From Bacteriovorax stolpii (lineage in GTDB: Bacteria > Bdellovibrionota > Bacteriovoracia > Bacteriovoracales > Bacteriovoracaceae), in assembly GCA_945890905.1 (NCBI GenBank), contig CAMDDI010000106.1, positions 1-10,921 of the forward strand: a stretch of 10,921 nucleotides of DNA, in the 5' to 3' direction. The translations under genes were made by a program, and so were the position numbers. Each line of letters opens with the position of its first letter. Positions within the stretch are counted from its first letter, which is position 1. The notes beneath the pieces are model-generated. The model was not told the DNA's origin, searched no databases, and saw only the letters and a list, made by a program, of their open reading frames with translations. Shown in pieces: positions 1-4,997 of this stretch.

Positions 1-1
1 T

Positions 2-55
2 GAGAAAAAAGGATACAAAGTCCCACGCGGACTTTTCATGAATAAAACAGCATGA
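2..55 (+). CDS. C-terminal end of a probable CpaF/TadA secretion ATPase (partial)
   Basis: Only the last 17 codons are in the window; the open frame enters from the left edge and stops with TGA at 53-55. The tail reads EKKGYKVPRGLFMNKTA. Many CpaF/TadA-type ATPases end with a short helix followed by a segment like 'aaGi.lP..lF', and the GYKVPRGLF stretch fits that pattern. The stop overlaps the start of the next gene as ATGA, so the two are translationally coupled. In tad/flp pilus loci tadA is usually directly followed by tadB, and the next gene is TadB-like. The assignment is therefore inferred mainly from context; the fragment itself is too short to prove it. Confidence 0.45.
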   Translation, partial: EKKGYKVPRGLFMNKTA

Positions 56-1023
56 AAAAAATCTTTCTCATTTTAGTATTTTCCTGCATCAGTTTGTCTC
101 TTTGGGCCCAGGATATAAAGCCCAAGAGACAAATTGATTTTTTCTTAGATATCCTTGGAAAGAAAGGTTTGCTCGTTCTATTGTTTGTGGTGATCTTCGC
201 CTATACCTACAAGAATTCTATCCGTATATTTGGCTGGATTGATGAGCAGACTTTCGGAACCCGAGATTACATTCTCAAAAAATTTGAAATCATGTTCATC
301 GAAGTGGATCCTCAGAAAATTACCTGGGCGCTTCTTTTTTTATCTTTTGGTATGGGTTGCATTGTCTTTAGTATTCTCGCTTTTATTGGCAAAGTTTACT
401 TAGCAGTGGTTTTGGGAATTGTAGTGATGATAGTTGGCTGGAAGGCCCCTAAGCCAGTCGTAGATTTTTTTGAAAACCGACGCAAGAAAAAATATGCTCT
501 CCAAATGGTAGATGCATTAAACCTCATGGCCAACGGTCTGCGTGCGGGTCTCACTGTTCCTCAATCTATTGGAATGGTTGTGGACGAATTGCCAGCACCC
601 GTGAGCCAAGAGTTTAATCTCATCTTACAGCAGGCCAAAATTGGTGTGCCCTTAGATGAGGCCCTTGAAAATCTTAAAAAGCGCGTTTACACCGAAGATA
701 ATGAGATGTTTGTCACAAGTGTAAACATTTTGCGCGAAACCGGCGGTAATCTTGCCGAAACTTTTGACACTATCGTGGCAGTGATTCGTGAACGAGTTCG
801 TCTTCAATTAAAAATTGATACTTTTGTGGCCTCAGGAAAAATCCAAGCTTACATCATCGGGGCCATGCCCTTTTTGATGATCATCATGTTCGGATCCGGT
901 GATCCTGAGTATTTTCCTTTATTGTTTGGAACCTTGTTAGGGGTGATCTCTTTGATCATCATTTGCACCATGGTTTCATTCGGTATGTGGGTTATTTTTA
1001 AGATAATTGACATTAAAGTTTAG
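52..1023 (+). CDS. tadB: TadB-like type II secretion F-domain inner-membrane platform protein
   Basis: This 323-aa protein is probably the inner-membrane platform subunit of a Tad/Flp pilus machine, working with a CpaF-type ATPase to assemble or retract pili. The cytoplasmic T2SSF domain spans about residues 148-275 and shows the family pattern: NGLRAGLTVPQSI (161-173), IGVPLDEALENLKKR (197-211) and RETGGNLAETFDTI followed by RER (228-248). Hydrophobic segments lie at about 37-53, 91-112, 114-130, 264-281 and 287-316. The C-terminus, FKIIDIKV, resembles the usual TadB ending. Residues 1-20 look like a cleavable signal peptide (MKK, a hydrophobic run, then LWAQ), which is extra compared with ordinary TadB. 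The start overlaps the upstream stop as ATGA. TadC is the alternative, but the C-terminal motif and the position right after a putative CpaF favour TadB. Confidence 0.8.
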   Translation: MKKIFLILVFSCISLSLWAQDIKPKRQIDFFLDILGKKGLLVLLFVVIFAYTYKNSIRIFGWIDEQTFGTRDYILKKFEIMFIEVDPQKITWALLFLSFGMGCIVFSILAFIGKVYLAVVLGIVVMIVGWKAPKPVVDFFENRRKKKYALQMVDALNLMANGLRAGLTVPQSIGMVVDELPAPVSQEFNLILQQAKIGVPLDEALENLKKRVYTEDNEMFVTSVNILRETGGNLAETFDTIVAVIRERVRLQLKIDTFVASGKIQAYIIGAMPFLMIIMFGSGDPEYFPLLFGTLLGVISLIIICTMVSFGMWVIFKIIDIKV

Positions 1024-1068
1024 AGTTTTTATGTCCGATACGTTCGCTAGATATAACTATCTGTAGAA

Positions 1069-1074
1069 AGGTGG
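1069..1074 (+). promoter_or_regulatory. Shine-Dalgarno site that sets the start of the YD-repeat gene
   Basis: AGGTGG lies 5 bp before ATG at 1080. A GTG at 1071 is in frame but lies inside this ribosome binding site, so ATG 1080 is the better start. It also places a clean signal peptide at the N-terminus. Confidence 0.65.
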
Positions 1075-1079
1075 AAACC

Positions 1080-2708
1080 ATGAAGTTGTTGAAATTATTA
1101 TCTCTCTTACTCGTTACATTGATGATGGCGTCTCTCGCCAACGCTGGTGTGAATTTGAAAAATGGAAACTTCTACATGTCGTATACCGACATCGTTGTTC
1201 CGGGCGGTGGTAAGAAATTAGAAATTACCCGTACCTACAATTCTAAATCAACTGAAGTTGGATGGTTTGGATTTGGTTGGGGCAGTGAGTTTGAAACTCG
1301 CCTAGAAGTTTCAGCTGATGGTTCAGTGATTATTCACGAGCATGGTTCAGGTGCGAAAACTCGTTTTACTCCTAAGACTGCAGTAGATGCAGTTGCAGCG
1401 GCCAAAAAAATTGTTGATGAAATGAAAAAGAAGACAGCTCTCTCTGAGAAAGCTTCTTCTGAGCTTATCCAAAAGCTCGCTCATAATGCTGAACTTCGTC
1501 ACACATACGCTATGAACTTCGGTGTTCAAGCTACTCTTGCACCTGGTTCTAGTCTCTATTCAAACGATGCTGGTCCACAAGAGCTTGCTGTGACTAAAGA
1601 AGGTTTCCGTCGTTCATTCAATGATGGTCGTCATGACTTCTTCAATCCACAAGGTCAGTTGCTTAAAATTTCTGATAAGTCTGGCTACTTTGTTGGTTTT
1701 AACTACAAAGATGGTCACCTCGATTCAATTAAAGATTCACAAGCTAAGCAAATCTTTTTCTCTTGGTACCCAGATGGTCAGGTGAAAGAAATGTGGTCAG
1801 CAGGGGACAAGAAAGCTGCTTACAAGTATCAAGACTCAGACATGGTTTGGAGTAAAGATGTTGGCGACAATTCTTATGATTACTCATTTGATAAGTCTCA
1901 CAACTTAACTTCAATTACTTATGCTGATAAATCAAAACTCAAAATCTCTTATGATCCTAAGACATTCTTTGTAAGTGAAGTGGTTGATCGTAATGGAGAA
2001 GTTACTAAGTATCAGTACGCTGCTAATCCAAAAAATCCAGATGATCACTATTGGACAATTGTAACTAAGCCTGGATTTGACGGTAAGCCAATTTCTAATC
2101 GTTACGAATATGAAATCAAAGTTAATGATGATGGTTCTCGTTATACTTACCGTATCATGACTGAAATCAACGGTATCAAAACTGAAAACTTCTACGGTAG
2201 TAATTCACTTCCTATCAAAATTGCTCGTGGTAACCACGTAACAAATTTTGAATACAATGCTCAAGGTCTATTAGTTAAGAAAACATCCACTAAAGGTGAT
2301 TTTGTTAACATCGAGTACGAAGAAAAAATCAATAAGATTAAAAAAGTTACCAACAACGAAGGAACTACAAACTTCGAGTACGATCCAAAAGGTAACCTTG
2401 TTAAAGCTTCAAACAACACCGGTAAGACAGTGTTCTTGATCTACGATAGCAAAGGCAAGATCTCTAAAATGGTTGATCAAGAGTCAGCTTCATCTCGCCG
2501 AGTTCTTGCTTTCAAATACAATGCTCTCGGCAAGCCAGTTGAAATCGAAATGGAAAAAGTCGGCAAAATCAATGTTGCTTACGATAACTATGGTGAGATC
2601 AAGAAAGTAGAATCAAGTGCAGGTCACAAAATGGCCTTGCAAGTGACACAAGCTTTCCAGAATCTTTTAACTATCGTTAAGCCAGCTGGTGTTAACTTAA
2701 ACATGTAA
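1080..2708 (+). CDS. Secreted mini-RHS / YD-repeat protein
   Basis: This 542-aa exported protein belongs to the RHS/YD-repeat group. Residues 1-22 form a signal peptide ending ANA before GVNLKNGNF. Residues about 23-98 resemble the N-terminal domain of RHS proteins (DUF6531 type): NGNFYMSYTDIVVPGGG, ITRTYNSKS, GFGWGSEFE, then GSG.KTRF. A Lys/Ala/Glu-rich, probably helical insert follows (about 100-145). The rest carries degenerate YD repeats of the Y-D/N-x2-G-x-L/I form, such as FEYNAQGLLVKK, FEYDPKGNLVKAS, IYDSKGKISKM, FKYNALGKPVEI and AYDNYGEIKKV. It is short for the family. I see neither the RHS core signature (P-x4-D-P-x-G) nor a variable C-terminal toxin, so it is probably a surface or periplasmic structural protein rather than a polymorphic toxin. 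Codons are strongly biased to GGT, CGT and GCT, unlike the preceding tadB, which suggests high expression. It follows tadB by 56 bp and precedes a small Cys-rich secreted protein by 24 bp. Precise function is unknown. Confidence 0.8.
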   Translation: MKLLKLLSLLLVTLMMASLANAGVNLKNGNFYMSYTDIVVPGGGKKLEITRTYNSKSTEVGWFGFGWGSEFETRLEVSADGSVIIHEHGSGAKTRFTPKTAVDAVAAAKKIVDEMKKKTALSEKASSELIQKLAHNAELRHTYAMNFGVQATLAPGSSLYSNDAGPQELAVTKEGFRRSFNDGRHDFFNPQGQLLKISDKSGYFVGFNYKDGHLDSIKDSQAKQIFFSWYPDGQVKEMWSAGDKKAAYKYQDSDMVWSKDVGDNSYDYSFDKSHNLTSITYADKSKLKISYDPKTFFVSEVVDRNGEVTKYQYAANPKNPDDHYWTIVTKPGFDGKPISNRYEYEIKVNDDGSRYTYRIMTEINGIKTENFYGSNSLPIKIARGNHVTNFEYNAQGLLVKKTSTKGDFVNIEYEEKINKIKKVTNNEGTTNFEYDPKGNLVKASNNTGKTVFLIYDSKGKISKMVDQESASSRRVLAFKYNALGKPVEIEMEKVGKINVAYDNYGEIKKVESSAGHKMALQVTQAFQNLLTIVKPAGVNLNM

Positions 2709-2732
2709 TTTAGAATTTTTTTAGGAGATTTT

Positions 2733-2969
2733 ATGAAACATTTATTTTTAGCTTTGACTCTTGCTTTCTCGATGTCATCTTTTGCTCAATCCAATCCAGC
2801 TCCTGGAACAGGTGAAGTTCAGGGCGACCCTTGTGCTTGCCCAACTTGTCCTGTAGCCGCTGTACAAAAGTGTCTGGCCAGCCATTCCGGTCGTGATCGT
2901 GAAAACGAAGATAATCAAAAGGGTCGTGAAAAGAGACCTAAAGCTACTAAAGTCGGAGCTCAGCAGTAA
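2733..2969 (+). CDS. Small secreted Cys-containing protein, unknown function
   Basis: This 78-aa product has a clear signal peptide (MKHLFLALTLAFSMSSFA, cleavage before QSNPAP), leaving a mature part of about 60 residues. The mature protein has a Pro/Gly-rich start, four cysteines (C34, C36, C39, C47; pattern C-x-C-x2-C-x7-C) and a very charged tail rich in Arg, Lys, Glu and Gln. The cysteines could form disulfides or bind a metal; the sequence does not decide. AGGAG at 2723-2727 lies 5 bp before the ATG. The short gap after the YD-repeat gene and the strong terminator just downstream suggest the two are co-transcribed and may act together at the cell surface. I do not recognise the family. 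No lipobox is present, so it is not an obvious lipoprotein. Confidence 0.75.
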   Translation: MKHLFLALTLAFSMSSFAQSNPAPGTGEVQGDPCACPTCPVAAVQKCLASHSGRDRENEDNQKGREKRPKATKVGAQQ

Positions 2970-2983
2970 TTTCAATTCTTTCC

Positions 2984-3020
2984 AAAGGCCCTTCCTAGCA
3001 ATAGGAAGGGCCTTTTTTTT
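2984..3020 (+). terminator. Strong rho-independent terminator with GCAA tetraloop
   Basis: A perfect 14-bp stem (2984-2997 with 3002-3015) is closed by a GCAA loop of the stable GNRA type. The T run extends to 3020. It ends the transcript that carries the YD-repeat and Cys-containing genes. Confidence 0.92.
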
Positions 3021-3048
3021 GGTCATTTTTATACAGTCCTAAGTAAAA

Positions 3049-3067
3049 GTGTCTAAAGTTTAGACAC
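3049..3067. promoter_or_regulatory. Palindromic upstream site A, candidate activator-binding site
   Basis: GTGTCTAAAGTTTAGACAC is a perfect 9-1-9 inverted repeat. Its centre (3058) is 77 bp before the sigma-54-like TGGCAT at 3135 and about 103 bp before the expected transcript start, a typical distance for an enhancer site bound by a sigma-54 activator. A half-site, GTTTAGAC, recurs at 3118-3125. A near copy (3421-3437) sits at the same distance from the second such promoter. The bound protein is unknown. Confidence 0.6.
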
Positions 3068-3134
3068 CTGTTAGAATCCACACAAATCCAACTCTACTCT
3101 CTATTGGAAATCAGCTAGTTTAGACTCTCATCTT

Positions 3135-3150
3135 TGGCATCCCCCTTGCT
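3135..3150 (+). promoter_or_regulatory. Sigma-54-like promoter of peptide gene 1
   Basis: TGGCAT-N5-TTGCT contains the diagnostic GG-N10-GC spacing of -24/-12 (RpoN) promoters; only the sixth base of the TGGCAC consensus differs. A start near 3161 would give a leader of about 30 nt before the ATG at 3190. No good -10/-35 pair of the housekeeping type was seen at the same place. Confidence 0.65.
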
Positions 3151-3189
3151 TATATAGTCCTATAAGCAATTTATTTGCGAGGGGGCAAC

Positions 3190-3369
3190 ATGAAAAACTT
3201 TATCATCCTGACGATCACTTCTATGTTCTTATTTTCAGGCCTAAGTTTTGCGGCTGAGACTGAAACAGAATGTCCTTATATGAGAGAATCAACTCTCAGA
3301 GAGAACTCTAAGGACAAGCAAGAGATCCGTACTAACAAACCAACCTCAAGCACAGCAGTGTCAGGCTAA
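3190..3369 (+). CDS. Small secreted CPY peptide 1, unknown function
   Basis: This 59-aa product has a signal peptide of about 21 residues (cleavage SFA before AETETE), giving a mature peptide of about 38 residues that is hydrophilic and rich in Glu, Lys, Arg, Thr and Ser. Its single cysteine (C28, mature position 7) lies in TECPY, and the C-terminus is TAVSG. The next gene encodes a paralogue with the same architecture. ATG 3190 is chosen because GAGGGGG (3179-3185) precedes it by 4 bp; a TTG at 3175 in frame would destroy that site and put charged residues before the signal peptide. The cysteine is too far from the cleavage site for a lipobox. It lies alone behind a sigma-54-like promoter, so it is probably conditionally expressed. 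The family is not recognised; roles such as signal, structural or envelope peptide are open. Confidence 0.75.
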   Translation: MKNFIILTITSMFLFSGLSFAAETETECPYMRESTLRENSKDKQEIRTNKPTSSTAVSG

Positions 3370-3392
3370 TCGAACCTCACTCAAAATTTAAA

Positions 3393-3431
3393 GGCCAGAA
3401 GGGGTCATCCTCTTCTGGCCGTCTAACTTTT
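3393..3431 (+). terminator. Probable terminator after peptide gene 1
   Basis: A 12-bp stem with one G-U pair (3393-3404 with 3409-3420) and a TCAT loop is followed by a T-rich but interrupted run (GTCTAACTTTT). The stem ends exactly where the next regulatory palindrome begins at 3421, so the two elements abut. Confidence 0.65.
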
Positions 3432-3437
3432 AGACAC
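3421..3437. promoter_or_regulatory. Palindromic upstream site B, candidate activator-binding site
   Basis: GTCTAACTTTTAGACAC contains the inverted repeat GTCTAA-N3-TTAGAC (3421-3435) plus the same trailing AC as site A. It starts 84 bp before the TGGCAC at 3505, exactly as site A (GTCTAA at 3051) does before its own TGGCAT at 3135. The matching sequence and position, in flanks that otherwise differ, point to a shared regulator. Confidence 0.58.
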
Positions 3438-3504
3438 TTCCTGTTTTTTATACATTATCCTCACTTTCTCCTACCTAAACTTCATGACTTACCTTTCACG
3501 ATTT

Positions 3505-3520
3505 TGGCACCCATCTTGGA
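3505..3520 (+). promoter_or_regulatory. Sigma-54-like promoter of peptide gene 2
   Basis: TGGCAC-N5-TTGGA matches the -24 box perfectly. The -12 box is TTGG rather than TTGC, a change in a normally conserved base. With TTTGGCA and CTTG in the same register as the promoter of peptide gene 1, it is likely a weaker version of the same promoter. Predicted start is near 3531, about 24 nt before the ATG. Confidence 0.55.
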
Positions 3521-3554
3521 TATACATAGGTAACAACTTGATCCGGGGGGATTT

Positions 3555-3719
3555 ATGAAAGTACTACTTTTAATCTTAGCTTTGAATGTGACTGCGCTTG
3601 TTTACGCCGAAGAAGTTAAAACTGATTGTCCGTATATAAACCAAGATGATGAGCGAACGACCAAAGATGTAAAAATTGAAAGTGTTCGAAGTCAAAGCGG
3701 AACAGCTATTAGTGGTTAG
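3555..3719 (+). CDS. Small secreted CPY peptide 2, paralogue of peptide 1
   Basis: This 54-aa product has an 18-residue signal peptide (MKVLLLILALNVTALVYA, before EEVKTD) and a 36-residue mature peptide. It shares with peptide 1 the TDCPY/TECPY motif, with the only cysteine (C25) at mature position 7 in both, a Lys/Arg/Asp/Glu-rich middle and the same end, TAISG versus TAVSG. The middle residues have diverged, so the two ends are probably what selection keeps. A G-rich ribosome site (GGGGGGA, 3545-3551) lies 3 bp before the ATG, like the G-rich site of peptide 1. It has its own sigma-54-like promoter and terminator. Function is unknown. The preserved signal peptide, promoter and upstream palindrome argue that this short frame is a real gene. 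Confidence 0.72.
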   Translation: MKVLLLILALNVTALVYAEEVKTDCPYINQDDERTTKDVKIESVRSQSGTAISG

Positions 3720-3725
3720 AAATGC

Positions 3726-3753
3726 AAAAGGCTCCTTAGGAGCCTTTTTTTTT
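3726..3753. terminator. Shared, probably bidirectional terminator
   Basis: GGCTCC-TTA-GGAGCC is extended by A-T pairs to about 10 bp and followed on + by nine Ts (3745-3753); on - it is followed by four Ts. It lies between convergent peptide gene 2 and the 108-aa gene, whose stop codon (3752-3754) overlaps its edge. The + direction is the stronger. Confidence 0.85.
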
Positions 3754-4078
3754 ATTTGTATGATTTGATCAAATCGTCGAGCTTTTCTTTCTCATGAGTT
3801 TCGATAATTTCTTCGGGGTCACCTTTTTTCTGAATTCCTGCCATTTTAGATTTCAAAGAGTCAGTACTTGGATTTGAGTTATCAAATAACTTCTTAGTTA
3901 TTTTCTTGAGGCCATCCACAGTGTACTCGATGGCCTCTCCGGTAGTTTTTTGGGCCAGGCGGGTAGCTGGAGAAATCACTCCATAGATATGTGAGAAGAT
4001 CGGCTTATCGTTAATGGTGATTGAAAGAGTTAAAATTGTCAGTACCACAAAACCTAAAATCCGAAGTCCTACTTTCAT
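3752..4078 (-). CDS. Small single-pass membrane protein, unknown function
   Basis: This 108-aa protein has one N-terminal hydrophobic segment (about residues 5-22), either a membrane anchor or an uncleaved signal. A possible amphipathic stretch follows (TRLAQKTTGEAIEYTVDGLKKITKKLF split over 39-65), then a Lys/Glu-rich, probably helical or disordered tail. I see no known domain or catalytic motif. It is the last gene of the CheY/CheX-like unit: its ATG is 8 bp after the upstream stop, and its AAGGAT ribosome site overlaps that stop, so translation is probably coupled. Context suggests a role linked to the CheX-like protein, possibly membrane tethering, but this is only inference. Confidence 0.7.
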   Translation of the reverse strand: MKVGLRILGFVVLTILTLSITINDKPIFSHIYGVISPATRLAQKTTGEAIEYTVDGLKKITKKLFDNSNPSTDSLKSKMAGIQKKGDPEEIIETHEKEKLDDLIKSYK

Positions 4079-4086
4079 GAAGATCC

Positions 4087-4521
4087 TTAGTTTAATACTT
4101 CTAAGTTATATTCGGTCAAAACTGTGAATTGGATTGAATCAAGTTCGAGATCATACTTTTGAGTAAATGATCGAAGTGCTGTATTAATCTCCATAGAGTT
4201 CATACTAAGTTTAGGGGAAGAGAGTTTCATCTTGAAGCTTGAGAGCTCATCATCCAGACTCACCTGACGGCCGATCAAAATATTCATGGATTCTACGAAT
4301 AGTGGAAAAATATAATTTCTCTCAGAAGCTGTGAGCTCGTGTCCATCGAGGCAAAGGTAACAAGTAATAGCACCGCGGATTTCGCCACTTAAAGTAAATT
4401 GCACCCGCAAATTTTCTTTGGAGTAGATGGGATTCATATCTGTGCGATGAATAAGTCTTACGTTTTGTAGAATTCTGATTTCACCAATGCGTGCCAATTC
4501 AATCGGCTTTGAAACTTCCAT
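4087..4521 (-). CDS. Divergent CheX/CheC-family protein, possible CheY-P phosphatase
   Basis: This 144-aa soluble protein probably removes phosphate from, or binds, the receiver encoded just upstream. The CheC/CheX/FliY family signature is (D/S)-x3-E-x2-N-x21-P. Here E77 and N80 are present in VESMN, followed by G84 and P103 in LSSPK (22 residues apart instead of 21). The D/S position is a proline (P73). The preceding SGEIRGAITCYLCLDG (45-60) fits the family's 'sG...G.v.l' strand pair. The length suits a single CheX-like domain. GGAGG at 4525-4529 precedes the ATG by 3 bp, and the gap to the receiver gene is 11 bp. Family membership is an inference from motif and context, and activity is uncertain because part of the signature differs. 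Confidence 0.62.
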   Translation of the reverse strand: MEVSKPIELARIGEIRILQNVRLIHRTDMNPIYSKENLRVQFTLSGEIRGAITCYLCLDGHELTASERNYIFPLFVESMNILIGRQVSLDDELSSFKMKLSSPKLSMNSMEINTALRSFTQKYDLELDSIQFTVLTEYNLEVLN

Positions 4522-4532
4522 GTTTCCTCCAG

Positions 4533-4931
4533 TTAGTCTTCTCTCAATTGCTGAGAGAATATTTTTTCAATCGAATCTATGAGCTGCTGTTTTTGAATGG
4601 GTTTTGCAATAAAATCCGTAGCTCCAGCACCAATAGCTTCTAAAACAATGTGTTCTTGAGACAGAGAGGATACCACAATCACGGCGACATCCCCAAAATT
4701 TTGCGTAAGTTTTTCGGTGAGTTCAATTCCACTTACATTCGGCATAACAATGTCAGTAATAACCACATTGGGACTTTTATCTCTCACCGCAATGAGTGCT
4801 GCTTCTGCACCATTAGCTTCTCCCACAACGGTGAAACCCGCTTCGGTGACCATGCGACTAATGATACTTCGTGAAAAATCTGAGTCATCGACTATGACTA
4901 TTTTGACAGAAGCCGGATTGAAATTACTCAT
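4533..4931 (-). CDS. Single-domain CheY-like response regulator
   Basis: This 132-aa stand-alone receiver has no output domain. It acts by phosphorylation-dependent protein contacts, as in chemotaxis, motility or other signalling. All receiver residues are visible: acidic pair D15/D16 (IVDDSDFSR), phosphorylated D60 (VVITDIVMP), S88 (VVSSL, the Thr/Ser switch), F107 (the aromatic switch position) and K110-P111. The DDSxFSR start and the ITDIVMP motif are typical of CheY-type proteins near chemotaxis functions. It heads a three-gene unit with the CheX-like protein and the 108-aa membrane protein. No histidine kinase or CheA is in the window. No Shine-Dalgarno sequence is visible before this ATG, which is unusual here (see findings). 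Confidence 0.92.
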   Translation of the reverse strand: MSNFNPASVKIVIVDDSDFSRSIISRMVTEAGFTVVGEANGAEAALIAVRDKSPNVVITDIVMPNVSGIELTEKLTQNFGDVAVIVVSSLSQEHIVLEAIGAGATDFIAKPIQKQQLIDSIEKIFSQQLRED

Positions 4932-4962
4932 GGGATATAGAATAGCAAATTTGACTCAGAAG

Positions 4963-4992
4963 GAAAGAAAAAGGCCTCCATTCGGAGGCCTT
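4963..4992 (-). terminator. Rho-independent terminator of lon
   Basis: Read on the - strand, AAGGCCTCC-GAAT-GGAGGCCTT forms a perfect 9-bp stem (4971-4992) followed by TTTCTTTCC. It lies 5 bp after the lon stop and separates lon from the downstream CheY-like unit, which therefore probably has its own promoter or depends on read-through. Confidence 0.88.
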
Positions 4993-4997
4993 ATTCG

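Noticed and set aside
1024..1079. Housekeeping promoter before the YD-repeat gene
   Set aside because: TATAAC at 1052-1057 resembles a -10 box, but no acceptable -35 box is present at 16-18 bp, so it is not listed as a feature.
2775..3026. 83-aa open frame on - across the Cys-containing gene and its terminator
   Set aside because: It reads through the terminator hairpin and lies opposite a gene with signal peptide and ribosome site.
3190..3719. The CPY peptides as lipoproteins
   Set aside because: The single cysteine is at mature position 7 behind an ordinary A-x-A-type cleavage site, not in a lipobox.
3190..3719. The CPY peptides as bacteriocin, RiPP or toxin-antitoxin system
   Set aside because: No modification enzyme, immunity gene, ABC exporter or antitoxin partner is nearby, and the leaders look like ordinary Sec signal peptides.
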